From Muriicola sp. Z0-33 (GTDB taxonomy: Bacteria; Bacteroidota; Bacteroidia; Flavobacteriales; Flavobacteriaceae), in contig NZ_JAFMPW010000001.1 in assembly GCF_026126425.1 (NCBI RefSeq), forward strand, positions 124,001 through 188,000: 64,000 nt of DNA, given 5' to 3'. Each line of letters opens with the position of its first letter. Within the stretch, counting starts at the first letter, position 1. The notes beneath the pieces were generated by a model. The model was given only the letters and a program-made list of their open reading frames with translations. It ran no database searches and had not been told where the DNA came from. Of the stretch, positions 43,035 to 52,135 are shown piece by piece. The position numbers and the translations under genes were made by a program.

Positions 43035-44321
43035 ATGAAAAAACGCCAACAAAACAGAAGAGCATTTCTTAAACAAAGCAGCATAGGAACCTTAGGACTA
43101 ACAATTTTGCCCTGGTCATTGCAAGCCGTTGCTCCGAGCGACACCTTACGAGTGGCCCATATTGGTGTAGGGGGAATGGGTAATAATCATATGAATTGGT
43201 TTGCCAACTTGCCCGAGGTAAAGATTGTAGCCTTATGTGATGTAGATCAGGCACATCTGACATCGACCATAGGTAGTTTGGAAAAGCTACAGCCCGATTG
43301 GAAAGTGGATGCCTACGAAGATTTTAGGCGTATTCTAGACAGAAAGGATATTGATGCAATTACTTGTGCAACTCCAGATCATTGGCACGCTACCATAGCA
43401 ACTTTGGCTTTCCAGGCAGGAAAAGACGTTTATGGCGAAAAACCACTGTCTTATGATGTTCGTGAAGGACAAAAGATGTTGTCTGCTCTGAACAGGCATA
43501 ATAGTATTTTTCAATTGGGAACGCAGATTCATGCCGGGGATAATTATCACAGAGTTGTAGAAATAATTAAGTCGGGCATCCTGGGCGACATCAAGACTGT
43601 CCGCTTATGGAAGCAAGGAGGCTCTCCGGAACTTCAAATGACAAAAGGACAAAGAGTACCCAGTACATTAAATTGGGATATGTGGCAAGGGCCCGCCCCC
43701 GAAAGGGAATACTTTCCGGAGCGATGTCATAATACATACCGCCACTTTTTGGATTATTCGGGAGGGACGTATGCAGATTTCTGGTGTCATATCGCCGATA
43801 TTGTATATTGGTCGTTGCAACCAAAAGGCCTGCGATCTGTTAGCGCCAAGGGAGAGGTAGCAAAAGGGGTTTCGGACACTCCTGGATGGATAGATGTTGA
43901 TTTTGAATTTGATAACCTCAAGCTTCATTGGACTACTGAACCCCCCAATGTTCCTGGGGCAAAAGACAGGCATATAGGCGCATATTTTGAAGGCGAAAAC
44001 GGAACATTATTATGTGACTATCAAACGCGTGAAATAACAATAAACGGAGAAACGGTAACCGATTTGGACGAGGTGTCAATATCAATTCCCCGCTCGCCCG
44101 GTCATCAACAAAACTTCGTCGATGCTGTTAAGTCGCGCACTCAGCCAGAGTCCAATTTAGAATATGCCCGTGAGATGACACTACCCATGCATCTGGGGCT
44201 TATTTCCTGGAGGCTGGGAGAACCATTAAAATGGAATCCTGAGAAAGAAAAATTCGTCGGTAATAGCAAAGCAAATAAGTTGCTCAGCCGTAAAGCGAGA
44301 AAGGCCTGGGATTTGATTTAG
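43035..44321 (+). CDS. Tat-exported Gfo/Idh/MocA-family oxidoreductase
   Basis: A 428-residue protein. The N-terminus NRRAFLKQSSIGTLGLTILP is a Tat signal. A Rossmann domain (RVAHIGVGGMGNNHM) is followed by the family catalytic-site block GEKPLSYDV and the C-terminal alpha/beta domain (DYSGGTYADFWCHIADIVYW). Family members oxidise sugars or cyclitols with NAD(P)(H); cofactor binding in the cytoplasm before export is the usual reason for Tat. It heads a run of four enzymes of like orientation, gaps 26-113 bp. Confidence 0.9.
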   Translation: MKKRQQNRRAFLKQSSIGTLGLTILPWSLQAVAPSDTLRVAHIGVGGMGNNHMNWFANLPEVKIVALCDVDQAHLTSTIGSLEKLQPDWKVDAYEDFRRILDRKDIDAITCATPDHWHATIATLAFQAGKDVYGEKPLSYDVREGQKMLSALNRHNSIFQLGTQIHAGDNYHRVVEIIKSGILGDIKTVRLWKQGGSPELQMTKGQRVPSTLNWDMWQGPAPEREYFPERCHNTYRHFLDYSGGTYADFWCHIADIVYWSLQPKGLRSVSAKGEVAKGVSDTPGWIDVDFEFDNLKLHWTTEPPNVPGAKDRHIGAYFEGENGTLLCDYQTREITINGETVTDLDEVSISIPRSPGHQQNFVDAVKSRTQPESNLEYAREMTLPMHLGLISWRLGEPLKWNPEKEKFVGNSKANKLLSRKARKAWDLI

Positions 44322-44434
44322 AACGCCGTAATAGATAGGATGTAGTAACTGGGACTATAGTTAGTTTTTTATCACATTTTCCTATATTCAAGAATTGATC
44401 TACGCCATATTAATTGATTTAACCTTTTAAAATT

Positions 44435-46066
44435 ATGAAACGCAGGGACATTATTAAACATTTGGGTGCCGTCCCCCTGGCCGGCAGTCTGTTCATAAAC
44501 GAATCGGTCTATGGCAATATAGTTGCCAGGGATTCACTATTATCTGCCGCAGGGAGTATGCCCGGAGATGCAGCTATTTATGATGCAATTGGGGTGGTGC
44601 CAATAATTAACTGCAGGGGTACTTTTACAATTCTTGGCGGCTCAACAGAGCGCCCGGAAGTATTAAAAGCTATTGAGGATGCCTCGGGTTATTTTATACA
44701 ATATGACGAACTGGCCTCAGGGATTGGACAAAGGCTTGCCGAGCTGACCAAGGCCGATTGGGGAATGGTATCAGCAGGCTGTGCGGCAGGGTTAAAACAT
44801 GTTACTGCGGCTTGTGTAACAGGGGGCAATCCTGAAAAACTGATACGGATTCCTAACCTCTCGGGTATGGAAAAAACCGAAGTGATCTCACCCCGTTACT
44901 CCCGAAATGTCTACGACCATGCGATACGTAATGTTGGTGTAACAATGATAGACATAACATCTCCGGAAGAACTCAGATCAGCAATAGGCCCTAAGACAGC
45001 CATGATATATGTCAATTCTGGCAGGCACTCGGATACGGGTCAGCCATTATCACTCGAGGTAATAGCCGAAATTGCCAAAGAAAAGAACATTCCGGTATTA
45101 GTAGACGCAGCCGCCGAAGACCTGACAATTCCATGTGTGCATTTACAGCGAGGAGCTACCGTAGTTGCTTATAGTGGCGGCAAGGCGATTTGCGGCCCGC
45201 AATGTGCCGGCCTTTTGCTGGGCGACAAGGCCCTGCTGATGTCTGCCTGGCAGGCAAGTTCACCACATCATGGTCCGGGGCGCGACAATAAAGTGGGGAA
45301 GGAAGAAATGCTCGGCATGTTAGCCGCTGTTGAGGCATGGACCACAAGAGACCATAAAAAAGAATGGGCTACATGGCTTTCATGGCTCGATGAGATTTCC
45401 AAAAAGCTAACAAAAATTGAAGGGGTAACTGCTGAGGTGACCCAACCTGAAGGCCTCTCGAACCGAACCCCGAGATTAAACCTTAGCTGGGATCCGGATA
45501 AATTGCATATTACCGGGGAGGAAATTGCAGAGATTGTGGCGCGCAGTAAACCGAGGATTGCTATTGGGGCAGGATCTTATAAAGACAAAACCTCTATTAA
45601 TATAACACCAAGCCAAATGCGCCCGGGCAATGCCAGGGTGGTAGCAAACAGGCTGTATGAAATTCTCTCAGAAAAACGCCAACCAATCTCTGATGATTTG
45701 GCCGCTGCAAATGTTGATGTGACCGGACACTGGGAGGTAACGATGGAATTTTTTACCAGTAAAAGCACCCATTACCTTTTCCTGGAGCAAGACGGCAACT
45801 GGATCAGCGGATCGCACCAAAGCGATTTTTCCACCCAGGAAATTGCTGGCTTTGCAGAAAAAGACGAAATAAAGCTTAGGAGTAACTACCGGATACCCGG
45901 AAATAGTATTAGTTATTGGTTCTCTGCCCGCCAGGATGGAGACACACTCACTGGCGACGTTTTCCTTGGAGAATACCTTACTGCCACGTTCACCGCCAAA
46001 CGAGCGGAATATAAAATGCACCACAAGAAAATAGTGGTTCCCGGAGGCCCGCCATTGGCCACTTAA
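44435..46066 (+). CDS. SelA-like PLP-dependent enzyme with Tat signal
   Basis: A 543-residue protein. MKRRDIIKHLGAVPLAGSLF is Tat-like (twin arginine at residues 3-4). Residues ~45-430 form an aminotransferase class V/SelA-type fold, as in D-glucosaminate-6-phosphate ammonia-lyase. The Schiff-base lysine is K250 (VAYSGGKAICGPQCAG), with VDAAAED (D224) for the pyridine nitrogen. About 110 extra C-terminal residues form a separate beta-rich domain (VTGHWEVTMEFFTSKSTHYLFLE). It likely eliminates or deaminates an amino-sugar acid outside the cytoplasm, and pairs with the two amidohydrolases downstream. Confidence 0.8.
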   Translation: MKRRDIIKHLGAVPLAGSLFINESVYGNIVARDSLLSAAGSMPGDAAIYDAIGVVPIINCRGTFTILGGSTERPEVLKAIEDASGYFIQYDELASGIGQRLAELTKADWGMVSAGCAAGLKHVTAACVTGGNPEKLIRIPNLSGMEKTEVISPRYSRNVYDHAIRNVGVTMIDITSPEELRSAIGPKTAMIYVNSGRHSDTGQPLSLEVIAEIAKEKNIPVLVDAAAEDLTIPCVHLQRGATVVAYSGGKAICGPQCAGLLLGDKALLMSAWQASSPHHGPGRDNKVGKEEMLGMLAAVEAWTTRDHKKEWATWLSWLDEISKKLTKIEGVTAEVTQPEGLSNRTPRLNLSWDPDKLHITGEEIAEIVARSKPRIAIGAGSYKDKTSINITPSQMRPGNARVVANRLYEILSEKRQPISDDLAAANVDVTGHWEVTMEFFTSKSTHYLFLEQDGNWISGSHQSDFSTQEIAGFAEKDEIKLRSNYRIPGNSISYWFSARQDGDTLTGDVFLGEYLTATFTAKRAEYKMHHKKIVVPGGPPLAT

Positions 46067-46093
46067 AATAGGATTAATAATATACCAGACACA

Positions 46094-47356
46094 ATGTACA
46101 GACCAATTAACGGGGTTCAGAAGCCTGTAATCTTATTGCTTTTTTTGCTGATGTTATTTGCCAAAGTCCGTGCCCAACAATACGATATGTTATTGAAGGG
46201 GGGCCACCTTATAGACGCAAAAAATAACATTAATGAACTAATGGATATCGCCATTAAGGATGGTAAAATTGCCGAAGTTGCCCCGGGCATCCCGGAAGAT
46301 AAAAGCATAAGGACAATAAATGTTTCCGGGCTTTATGTGTCCCCTGGTTTAATAGATATGCACACTCATGTTTTTATGGGGAACGAAGCAGGCGCTTACA
46401 TTGCAAATGGGGCCACAAGTGTAATGCCAGACGGGTTTACCTTTAGGGCAGGGGTAACCACAGTCGTGGATGCAGGTTCTTCTGGTTGGAGGAATTTCCC
46501 CTTATTTAAACAGCAGACCATAGACAGATCAAAAACCAGGGTGCTTGCACTACTCAATATCGTTGGCACTGGCATGAGGAGTAGATTTGAGGAGCAGGAT
46601 GTCACCGATATGAACCCGGAAATGACCGCATACAGTATAACGAAATTGTATCCGGATATCCTGGTAGGGATTAAGGCAGCACACTATTGGGGAGATTTTA
46701 CTCAGGTAGACCGAGCCGTTGAGGCAGGAAAGAAAGCCAATGTGCCGGTAATGGTAGATTTTGGCGAACATAAGCCTCCTAATTCTATCGAGGCTTTATT
46801 TATGGATCATCTGAGACCCGGAGATATTTTTACACACACCTATTCTAATGGCCCCGACCAACGAGAAGCGATAGTGGATAGAAAGGGCAAGTTAAAACCA
46901 TTGGTGCTGAGGGCACAGGAAAGGGGGATTATATTTGATTTGGGTCATGGCGGTGGCGCCTTTACCTGGAAGCAGGCCGTTCCCTCATTTAATCAAGGTT
47001 TTAAAGCTGATGTGGTCAGTTCCGATTTGCATACACAGAGCATGAATTCAGGAATGAAAGATATGAGCAACGTACTTTCAAAATTTATGGCGCTTGGCGC
47101 TTCCCTGCAAGATGCGATATCAAGAGCTACCTGGTCGCCGGCAAAGGTGATTAACAGGACAGACCTGGGGCATTTAAGTGTAGGGGCAGTAGCGGATGTG
47201 GCTGTCTTCAACTTACGAAAAGGTAATTTTGGTTTTCTTGATGTCAGGAAAATAAGGATTAATGGCGATAAAAAACTGGAGGCTGAGCTTACCATTATGG
47301 GCGGAGAAGTAGTATGGGACCTTAACGGGATAGCCGCTAAAGCGTATAAAGATTAA
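46094..47356 (+). CDS. Exported amidohydrolase/deacetylase-family metallohydrolase, copy 1
   Basis: A 420-residue protein with a signal peptide (MYRPINGVQKPVILLLFLLMLFAKVRAQ). The amidohydrolase metal site is visible: HTH (H90, H92; GLIDMHTHVF), the possible carboxylated lysine in VGIKAAHYWG, EHKPP, THTYSN, and the catalytic aspartate in SSDLHTQSMN. In enterococci and enterobacteria this family sits beside SelA-like genes, as it does here. It probably releases an acyl group or opens a ring of the same substrate. It begins 27 bp after the SelA-like gene and is the paralogue of the next gene. Confidence 0.88.
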   Translation: MYRPINGVQKPVILLLFLLMLFAKVRAQQYDMLLKGGHLIDAKNNINELMDIAIKDGKIAEVAPGIPEDKSIRTINVSGLYVSPGLIDMHTHVFMGNEAGAYIANGATSVMPDGFTFRAGVTTVVDAGSSGWRNFPLFKQQTIDRSKTRVLALLNIVGTGMRSRFEEQDVTDMNPEMTAYSITKLYPDILVGIKAAHYWGDFTQVDRAVEAGKKANVPVMVDFGEHKPPNSIEALFMDHLRPGDIFTHTYSNGPDQREAIVDRKGKLKPLVLRAQERGIIFDLGHGGGAFTWKQAVPSFNQGFKADVVSSDLHTQSMNSGMKDMSNVLSKFMALGASLQDAISRATWSPAKVINRTDLGHLSVGAVADVAVFNLRKGNFGFLDVRKIRINGDKKLEAELTIMGGEVVWDLNGIAAKAYKD

Positions 47357-47382
47357 AAGCAAAACAACCATTTAATATACCA

Positions 47383-48636
47383 ATGAGACTACTCAATTTC
47401 AAAAGTATATGGAATACTATTGGTCTGGTGCTGGTAGGCATACCGTTGTCTGCTCAGGCCCAGGAAATAGATCTTCTAATCAGAAATGGCCATGTTGTTG
47501 ATGTAAAAAATAAAATAGACACTATAGCCGATGTTGCTATCACCGACGGTAAAATTCTTCAGGTTGCTTCTTATATATCAGATAAGCATGCCAAAAAAGT
47601 AATTGATGCCACTGATTTGTATGTAATGCCCGGCCTTATCGATCTGCATACGCATGTATTTGTCGGGCCTAAACCCAATAAATTTGCTGATGGAAACAAT
47701 AGTCTGTCACCAGATGATTTTAGTTTTAAAGCCGGAATAACCACCGTAGTGGATGCCGGCACTTCGGGATGGAGAAATTATGAATTGTTTAAAACACAGG
47801 TAATAGATCAATCCAGGACACGAATATTGGCCTTTTTAAACATTGCTTCTAATGGCATGACTGGTGATGACCTTCAAAATGATCTTAGCGAAATGGATGT
47901 AGACAAAACAGTTGAACTGATGCTGAAATATCCTGATGCCATCGTCGGGGTTAAGATCGGTCATTATGATGGTGCGGAATGGGCTCCTTTTGACCGTGCT
48001 CTGGAAGTCGGAAATACTACAAATCGGCCTCTTTTTGTTGAATGTCATTTGCCGGAATATAAATTAGAGCAACAGCTAAACCGGATGCGTCCGGGAGACA
48101 TCATTACACATGCGTTTGAAAACATCTCGGAACGTACCCCTGTTGTGGATCATCAGGGAAAGGTGCTTCCTTACGTGCTGGCCGCAAGAGATAGGGGCGT
48201 GCTTTTTGATGTGGGCCATGGAGGGGCAGGGTTCTGGTTCAACCAGGGACTACCGGCCGTTAAGCAGGGATTATGGCCCAATTCTTTCGGGACAGACCTG
48301 CATAGATTTAGTATGAACGCTGGCATGAAAGATATGCTGAACCTGATGTCGAAGTTTCTCAATATGGGGATGCCATTAAAAGAGGTACTTGCCAGGGGCA
48401 GTTGGCACCCTGCCAGGGCCATCAATAGAGAAGACCTGGGAAATTTAAGTCCCGGGGCTATTGCCGATTTGGCCATACTCCGACTAAAAAAAGGCTCCTT
48501 TGGCTACATAGATGCCAGGAATAATGTACTGAAAGGAGATCGGAAATTAGAAGCCGAACTTACCATTAAAAATGGGAAGGTGGTCTGGGATTTAAATGGA
48601 CTTGCAGCACGTCCAATTAATTTTAATAAAGAATAA
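47383..48636 (+). CDS. Exported amidohydrolase/deacetylase-family metallohydrolase, copy 2
   Basis: A 417-residue paralogue of the preceding protein, aligned over its whole length. It has a signal peptide (MRLLNFKSIWNTIGLVLVGIPLSAQAQ), DLHTHVF with both N-terminal metal histidines, VGVKIGHYDG, VECHLPEY (histidine in place of the EHK of copy 1), THAFEN and GTDLHRFSMN. All metal ligands are kept, so both copies should be active. The second metal loop differs between them, which suggests split substrate ranges. It is 26 bp after copy 1; a tandem duplication. Confidence 0.88.
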   Translation: MRLLNFKSIWNTIGLVLVGIPLSAQAQEIDLLIRNGHVVDVKNKIDTIADVAITDGKILQVASYISDKHAKKVIDATDLYVMPGLIDLHTHVFVGPKPNKFADGNNSLSPDDFSFKAGITTVVDAGTSGWRNYELFKTQVIDQSRTRILAFLNIASNGMTGDDLQNDLSEMDVDKTVELMLKYPDAIVGVKIGHYDGAEWAPFDRALEVGNTTNRPLFVECHLPEYKLEQQLNRMRPGDIITHAFENISERTPVVDHQGKVLPYVLAARDRGVLFDVGHGGAGFWFNQGLPAVKQGLWPNSFGTDLHRFSMNAGMKDMLNLMSKFLNMGMPLKEVLARGSWHPARAINREDLGNLSPGAIADLAILRLKKGSFGYIDARNNVLKGDRKLEAELTIKNGKVVWDLNGLAARPINFNKE

Positions 48637-48640
48637 TATT

Positions 48641-50410
48641 TTGAAAAATAAGGCTATTTATTTACTGATTCTTCCAGTGTTCATCATTGTAATAACCCTG
48701 GTGCAATGCACCAGCGGCAGAGAGCAATTACCAGATCCCGATCCTGATAATGGGGGCTTGTTTCTTCCAGAGGGTTTTGGAGCCCTTGTGGTGGTAGATA
48801 GCGTTGGGAAAACACGGCATATTGCAGTGCGTGAAAACGGGGATGTTTATGCCCAACTAAGCAACTCAAAAGACGGCAAGGGAACGGTTGCCATGCGAGA
48901 TCTTGATAACGACGGCAAGGTGGATAGCATTGTGCATTTTGGCGATTATGTCGATAAAGGAAGGGGAGCTACGGGTCTTACCATACATAACAACTACCTC
49001 TATACCAGCACCAGGAAACATATTTACAGAACTAAACTTCAAACCGGACAACTGGTTCCTCTTAGCAAAACAGAGGTTGTATTTACAGATATGGACCCCA
49101 ATGTAGATCGGAATTGGCATACCACCAAGCCAGTGGCATTTGATGACAAGGGATATATGTATGTACCATTCGGAAGCCCTTCTGACGCTTGCCAGGATAT
49201 TGAGAAATTTGGTCCCGTGGGAATTCCTGGAGGCAAAGGCCTTGATCCTTGTCCGGAATTAGAATACCACGCGGGCATATGGCGTTTTGATGCCAACGCC
49301 CTTGGCCTGACACAGCAAGACGGTGTAAAATTTGCAACGGGGATCCGAAGTGTAGTGGGCATGGAATGGAATCCAAAAGACCAGACACTATATGCCATTG
49401 GGAATGGCATAGATAATTTCCATACGATCTTCCCAGATACTTTTACTGCCTGGCAGGCTGCTGTACTGCCCTCCGAGAAGTTAATTAAGATAACAGAAGG
49501 ATCCAATTACGGCTGGCCCTATGCATATTATGACCATATGAAACAAAAGAATGTGCTGCAACCGGGCTATGGGGGAGACGGCAGTATTGTTGGCAGGGCC
49601 AGTGAATATGATCTGCCGTCTATTGGATTTCCCGGGCATTGGGCTCCTATGGACGTTATGTTCTATCATGGCAATCAATTTCCTGAGCGGTATAATAATG
49701 GTGCCTTTGTGGCCTTTCATGGGTCTACTGATCGTGCACCCTATCCTATGGCGGGTTTTATAGTTTGCTTTGTTCCTTTTGATGATCAGGGCCAGGCTAC
49801 GGGAGAATGGGAAGTATTCGCCGATGGCTTTGCAGGGGTAGAAGTTGTTAAAAATACCAGCGATGCTAAATTCAGACCTATGGGACTTTCAACAGGGCCC
49901 GATGGATCCTTGTATATAAGTGAGTCTAACCAGGGGAGAATATGGCGAATCATGTATAATGGAGCCAAAAAAGAATTTGGCCCTGATGCCCTTACGGCCA
50001 TGGAATTACGCAAGCAGACACAAAGTTATATCAAGGACCCGGATCCTGTAAAAGACGTCATTCCGGAGGGAAACACCTATAGCGGAAGGGTTATGTACAA
50101 CACCTACTGTGCGGCCTGCCATCAAAGAAATGGCAAGGGGGATAACAATCGCTTTCCACCGCTGGAAGGGTCCCAATGGGTCACCGGAAACCAGGAGAGG
50201 TTAATAGATGTTGTCCTCAATGGCATGCAAGGACCAATAGAAGTGAACGGAATAACATATAATGGCTTAATGCCTTCAAATAGACATTTAGACAATTATG
50301 CGATAGCCTCTATATTAACATATGTTCGAAAAAGGTTCGGTAACGAAGCTACACCCGTAAGTACACTGAAGGTAGAGGAAATACGAAACCGGGCTTCCGG
50401 TGACAAATAA
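48641..50410 (+). CDS. Soluble-type PQQ sugar dehydrogenase-like lipoprotein with C-terminal cytochrome c
   Basis: A TTG at 48641 gives 589 residues with a clean lipoprotein signal (MKNKAIYLLILPVFIIVITLVQC). The ATG 45 bp upstream would overlap the preceding gene by 41 bp and add an unlikely leader. Residues ~30-440 are a glucose/sorbosone dehydrogenase-type beta-propeller (RSVVGMEWNPKDQTLYAIGNG, SNYGWPYAYYD, GSLYISESNQGRIWRI). A haem c site follows, CAACH at residues 490-494, with axial-ligand candidate Met544 (NGLMPS). It passes electrons from substrate oxidation to the respiratory chain in the periplasm. It closes the catabolic operon. Confidence 0.85.
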   Translation: MKNKAIYLLILPVFIIVITLVQCTSGREQLPDPDPDNGGLFLPEGFGALVVVDSVGKTRHIAVRENGDVYAQLSNSKDGKGTVAMRDLDNDGKVDSIVHFGDYVDKGRGATGLTIHNNYLYTSTRKHIYRTKLQTGQLVPLSKTEVVFTDMDPNVDRNWHTTKPVAFDDKGYMYVPFGSPSDACQDIEKFGPVGIPGGKGLDPCPELEYHAGIWRFDANALGLTQQDGVKFATGIRSVVGMEWNPKDQTLYAIGNGIDNFHTIFPDTFTAWQAAVLPSEKLIKITEGSNYGWPYAYYDHMKQKNVLQPGYGGDGSIVGRASEYDLPSIGFPGHWAPMDVMFYHGNQFPERYNNGAFVAFHGSTDRAPYPMAGFIVCFVPFDDQGQATGEWEVFADGFAGVEVVKNTSDAKFRPMGLSTGPDGSLYISESNQGRIWRIMYNGAKKEFGPDALTAMELRKQTQSYIKDPDPVKDVIPEGNTYSGRVMYNTYCAACHQRNGKGDNNRFPPLEGSQWVTGNQERLIDVVLNGMQGPIEVNGITYNGLMPSNRHLDNYAIASILTYVRKRFGNEATPVSTLKVEEIRNRASGDK

Positions 50411-50419
50411 TCAAAATCT

Positions 50420-51202
50420 TTAATCAAAATATTCACTGCGAATCAGGGAGTCTAATGACACGTTCATCTTTAACATCATATTATTGCCTTTTAGCAACAT
50501 ATCATCCAGGGTTCGTCCCTGTACTAAAGTGTTGCGTAAATGCATGATGTCATTGTCATCATAACTTAACAAACGCAGGTCTGCAGGATAATTTACTTTG
50601 TTTACATCCTCCATATTCTTTTGGGAAGCCGCTTCATATTGATGTGCTATTGTTAAGTCAAAAACCTTAGCAATGTCTATCAACGTATTGTTTGCAATGT
50701 CCCATTTGAATTGGCTTCCTGAGAATTTCATTAATTCAATTAAACCAGCGTCATAGTCTATCAGGGCATCAACAACATTTTGATTTTCTATAACACTAAA
50801 CTTTCCGGAGTATTTAAGTTGTGTCATCGTTCGGTCATGATGTGGCACCCCAAAACCAGTATTTTGCAAAGCCAGGAAATGGTACAATTTTCTCTCCCTG
50901 CCTTTTAAAGGCCTTTTCTCCAATTCTATACTCAATGAATCTGCACCGAGGATGGTTATTTTACCAAATTCAGCATTGCGTTGCATTACGGACCGGTCTT
51001 TTTCCAAATCAACCAAATAAGATTTTATAAAAAAAATTTCTTCTGTCCGCTCATTGTTTTCTTCATTCCAATTGTTAATCTGAAGGGCAATCAAAATCCC
51101 AATGACCACAAGCAAAATTTCTCCAAGTGCATACCTTAGATATTTAAAGGGCTTGTTACCATCAAAGAGTTTTCTCCGGATTTTTCTAAAGAAACTGATC
51201 AT
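50420..51202 (-). CDS. DUF6090-family membrane-anchored protein
   Basis: The ATG at 51202 gives 260 residues beginning MISFFRKIRRKLF; an earlier ATG adds 10 residues and is not typical. An N-terminal amphipathic basic stretch and one helix (GEILLVVIGILIALQINNW, residues ~23-42) precede a helical extracytoplasmic or cytoplasmic domain. This N-terminus is the hallmark of the large flavobacterial DUF6090 family, whose function is unknown. It is convergent with the PQQ-dehydrogenase gene, 10 bp away. Confidence 0.85.
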   Translation of the reverse strand: MISFFRKIRRKLFDGNKPFKYLRYALGEILLVVIGILIALQINNWNEENNERTEEIFFIKSYLVDLEKDRSVMQRNAEFGKITILGADSLSIELEKRPLKGRERKLYHFLALQNTGFGVPHHDRTMTQLKYSGKFSVIENQNVVDALIDYDAGLIELMKFSGSQFKWDIANNTLIDIAKVFDLTIAHQYEAASQKNMEDVNKVNYPADLRLLSYDDNDIMHLRNTLVQGRTLDDMLLKGNNMMLKMNVSLDSLIRSEYFD

Positions 51203-51395
51203 GCAAAGAAAGTAGTTGGTTATGCTACTCAAGATAGGGAATTAAAAAATATGGCTCGAATAACAATTACAGTAACGGAGATTCTTAGACACAATTCCAG
51301 AGCAAATTATCCAAGTAAGCGTATGAATTTATTTTTGACTTTCAATAAAAAACATGATGGAAAGTAAAAGTGCTATTATACTTTTTGAAGGAAGT

Positions 51396-52109
51396 CTAAT
51401 TAATGGCTTCTCGAATTTTTTGGTAAATATGAAGAAATTTCTTCTCTCTTTGAGAGCGATTAAGTTCAACGAGCGGAGGGTCCTTATGCACAGCCTGGTA
51501 ATTAATTATTTCGGAGCTTTCAACAGTACTGTGTCTTAATGCTATCCAAAGTATTTTTAGTTTTTTGTTTTTTGCCGCATTGAGGAGTTTTGGTAACTCA
51601 ACTTCTGAAATAAATTCAGACACCATAAAATCTTGACTAATTAGCAGAACAGCCGCTTTGGCTGAATTTAGAGAGGTTTCAATTTCATCTCGCCATTGAT
51701 CACCTGCATTAATTTTACGGTCGTCCCATATTTTGATAAGATCCGCTTTTTCAAGAGGGATTAACCATTTTTTTAACTCAAGCAACCATTTTTCGTCCTT
51801 ATGGCTATAACTTATAAATAAAGGTTTGGCCGTTTCTAAAGTGGGTACGGCAACATGTAAGAAATATATAATTTTTTTATTACGATCAATATTATAAGTA
51901 ATTTCTATTGAAGGTTGATCATGTTTATAGATGTATGTGTCTTTCGATAAGGGTAAAGTCTGTAAAGGAAATTGATCAGGGTCTTCGGTAAGCGTATCTT
52001 CAATTTCATCTAAAATAGGCCGTAATTCCTGAGGCATAGCTCGGCGTGATAGTTTGGCCGTCCTTGAGTATATAAATGAATATTCTGTAAATTCTAAACT
52101 TGCATCCAT
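51396..52109 (-). CDS. TIR-domain protein with ParE/RelE-like N-terminal domain
   Basis: A 237-residue soluble protein. Residues ~1-90 (FTEYSFIYSRTAKLSRRAMP, then ILDEIEDTLTEDPDQFPLQ and SIEITYNIDRNKKIIYFLHV) have the strand-helix-helix-strand order of ParE/RelE-type toxins. Residues 96-237 are a TIR domain (PLFISYSHKDEKWLLELKKW, IKIWDDRKINAGDQWRDEI, AVLLISQDFMVSEFISEVEL), with E171 at the place of the TIR NADase catalytic glutamate. Such a fusion is not one I know. The gene follows a membrane protein gene by 26 bp, and the pair looks like one system. DNA here is more AT-rich than the flanks. Confidence 0.78.
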   Translation of the reverse strand: MDASLEFTEYSFIYSRTAKLSRRAMPQELRPILDEIEDTLTEDPDQFPLQTLPLSKDTYIYKHDQPSIEITYNIDRNKKIIYFLHVAVPTLETAKPLFISYSHKDEKWLLELKKWLIPLEKADLIKIWDDRKINAGDQWRDEIETSLNSAKAAVLLISQDFMVSEFISEVELPKLLNAAKNKKLKILWIALRHSTVESSEIINYQAVHKDPPLVELNRSQREKKFLHIYQKIREAIN

Positions 52110-52135
52110 TCTTCTATTTATCTATCAAAACACAA

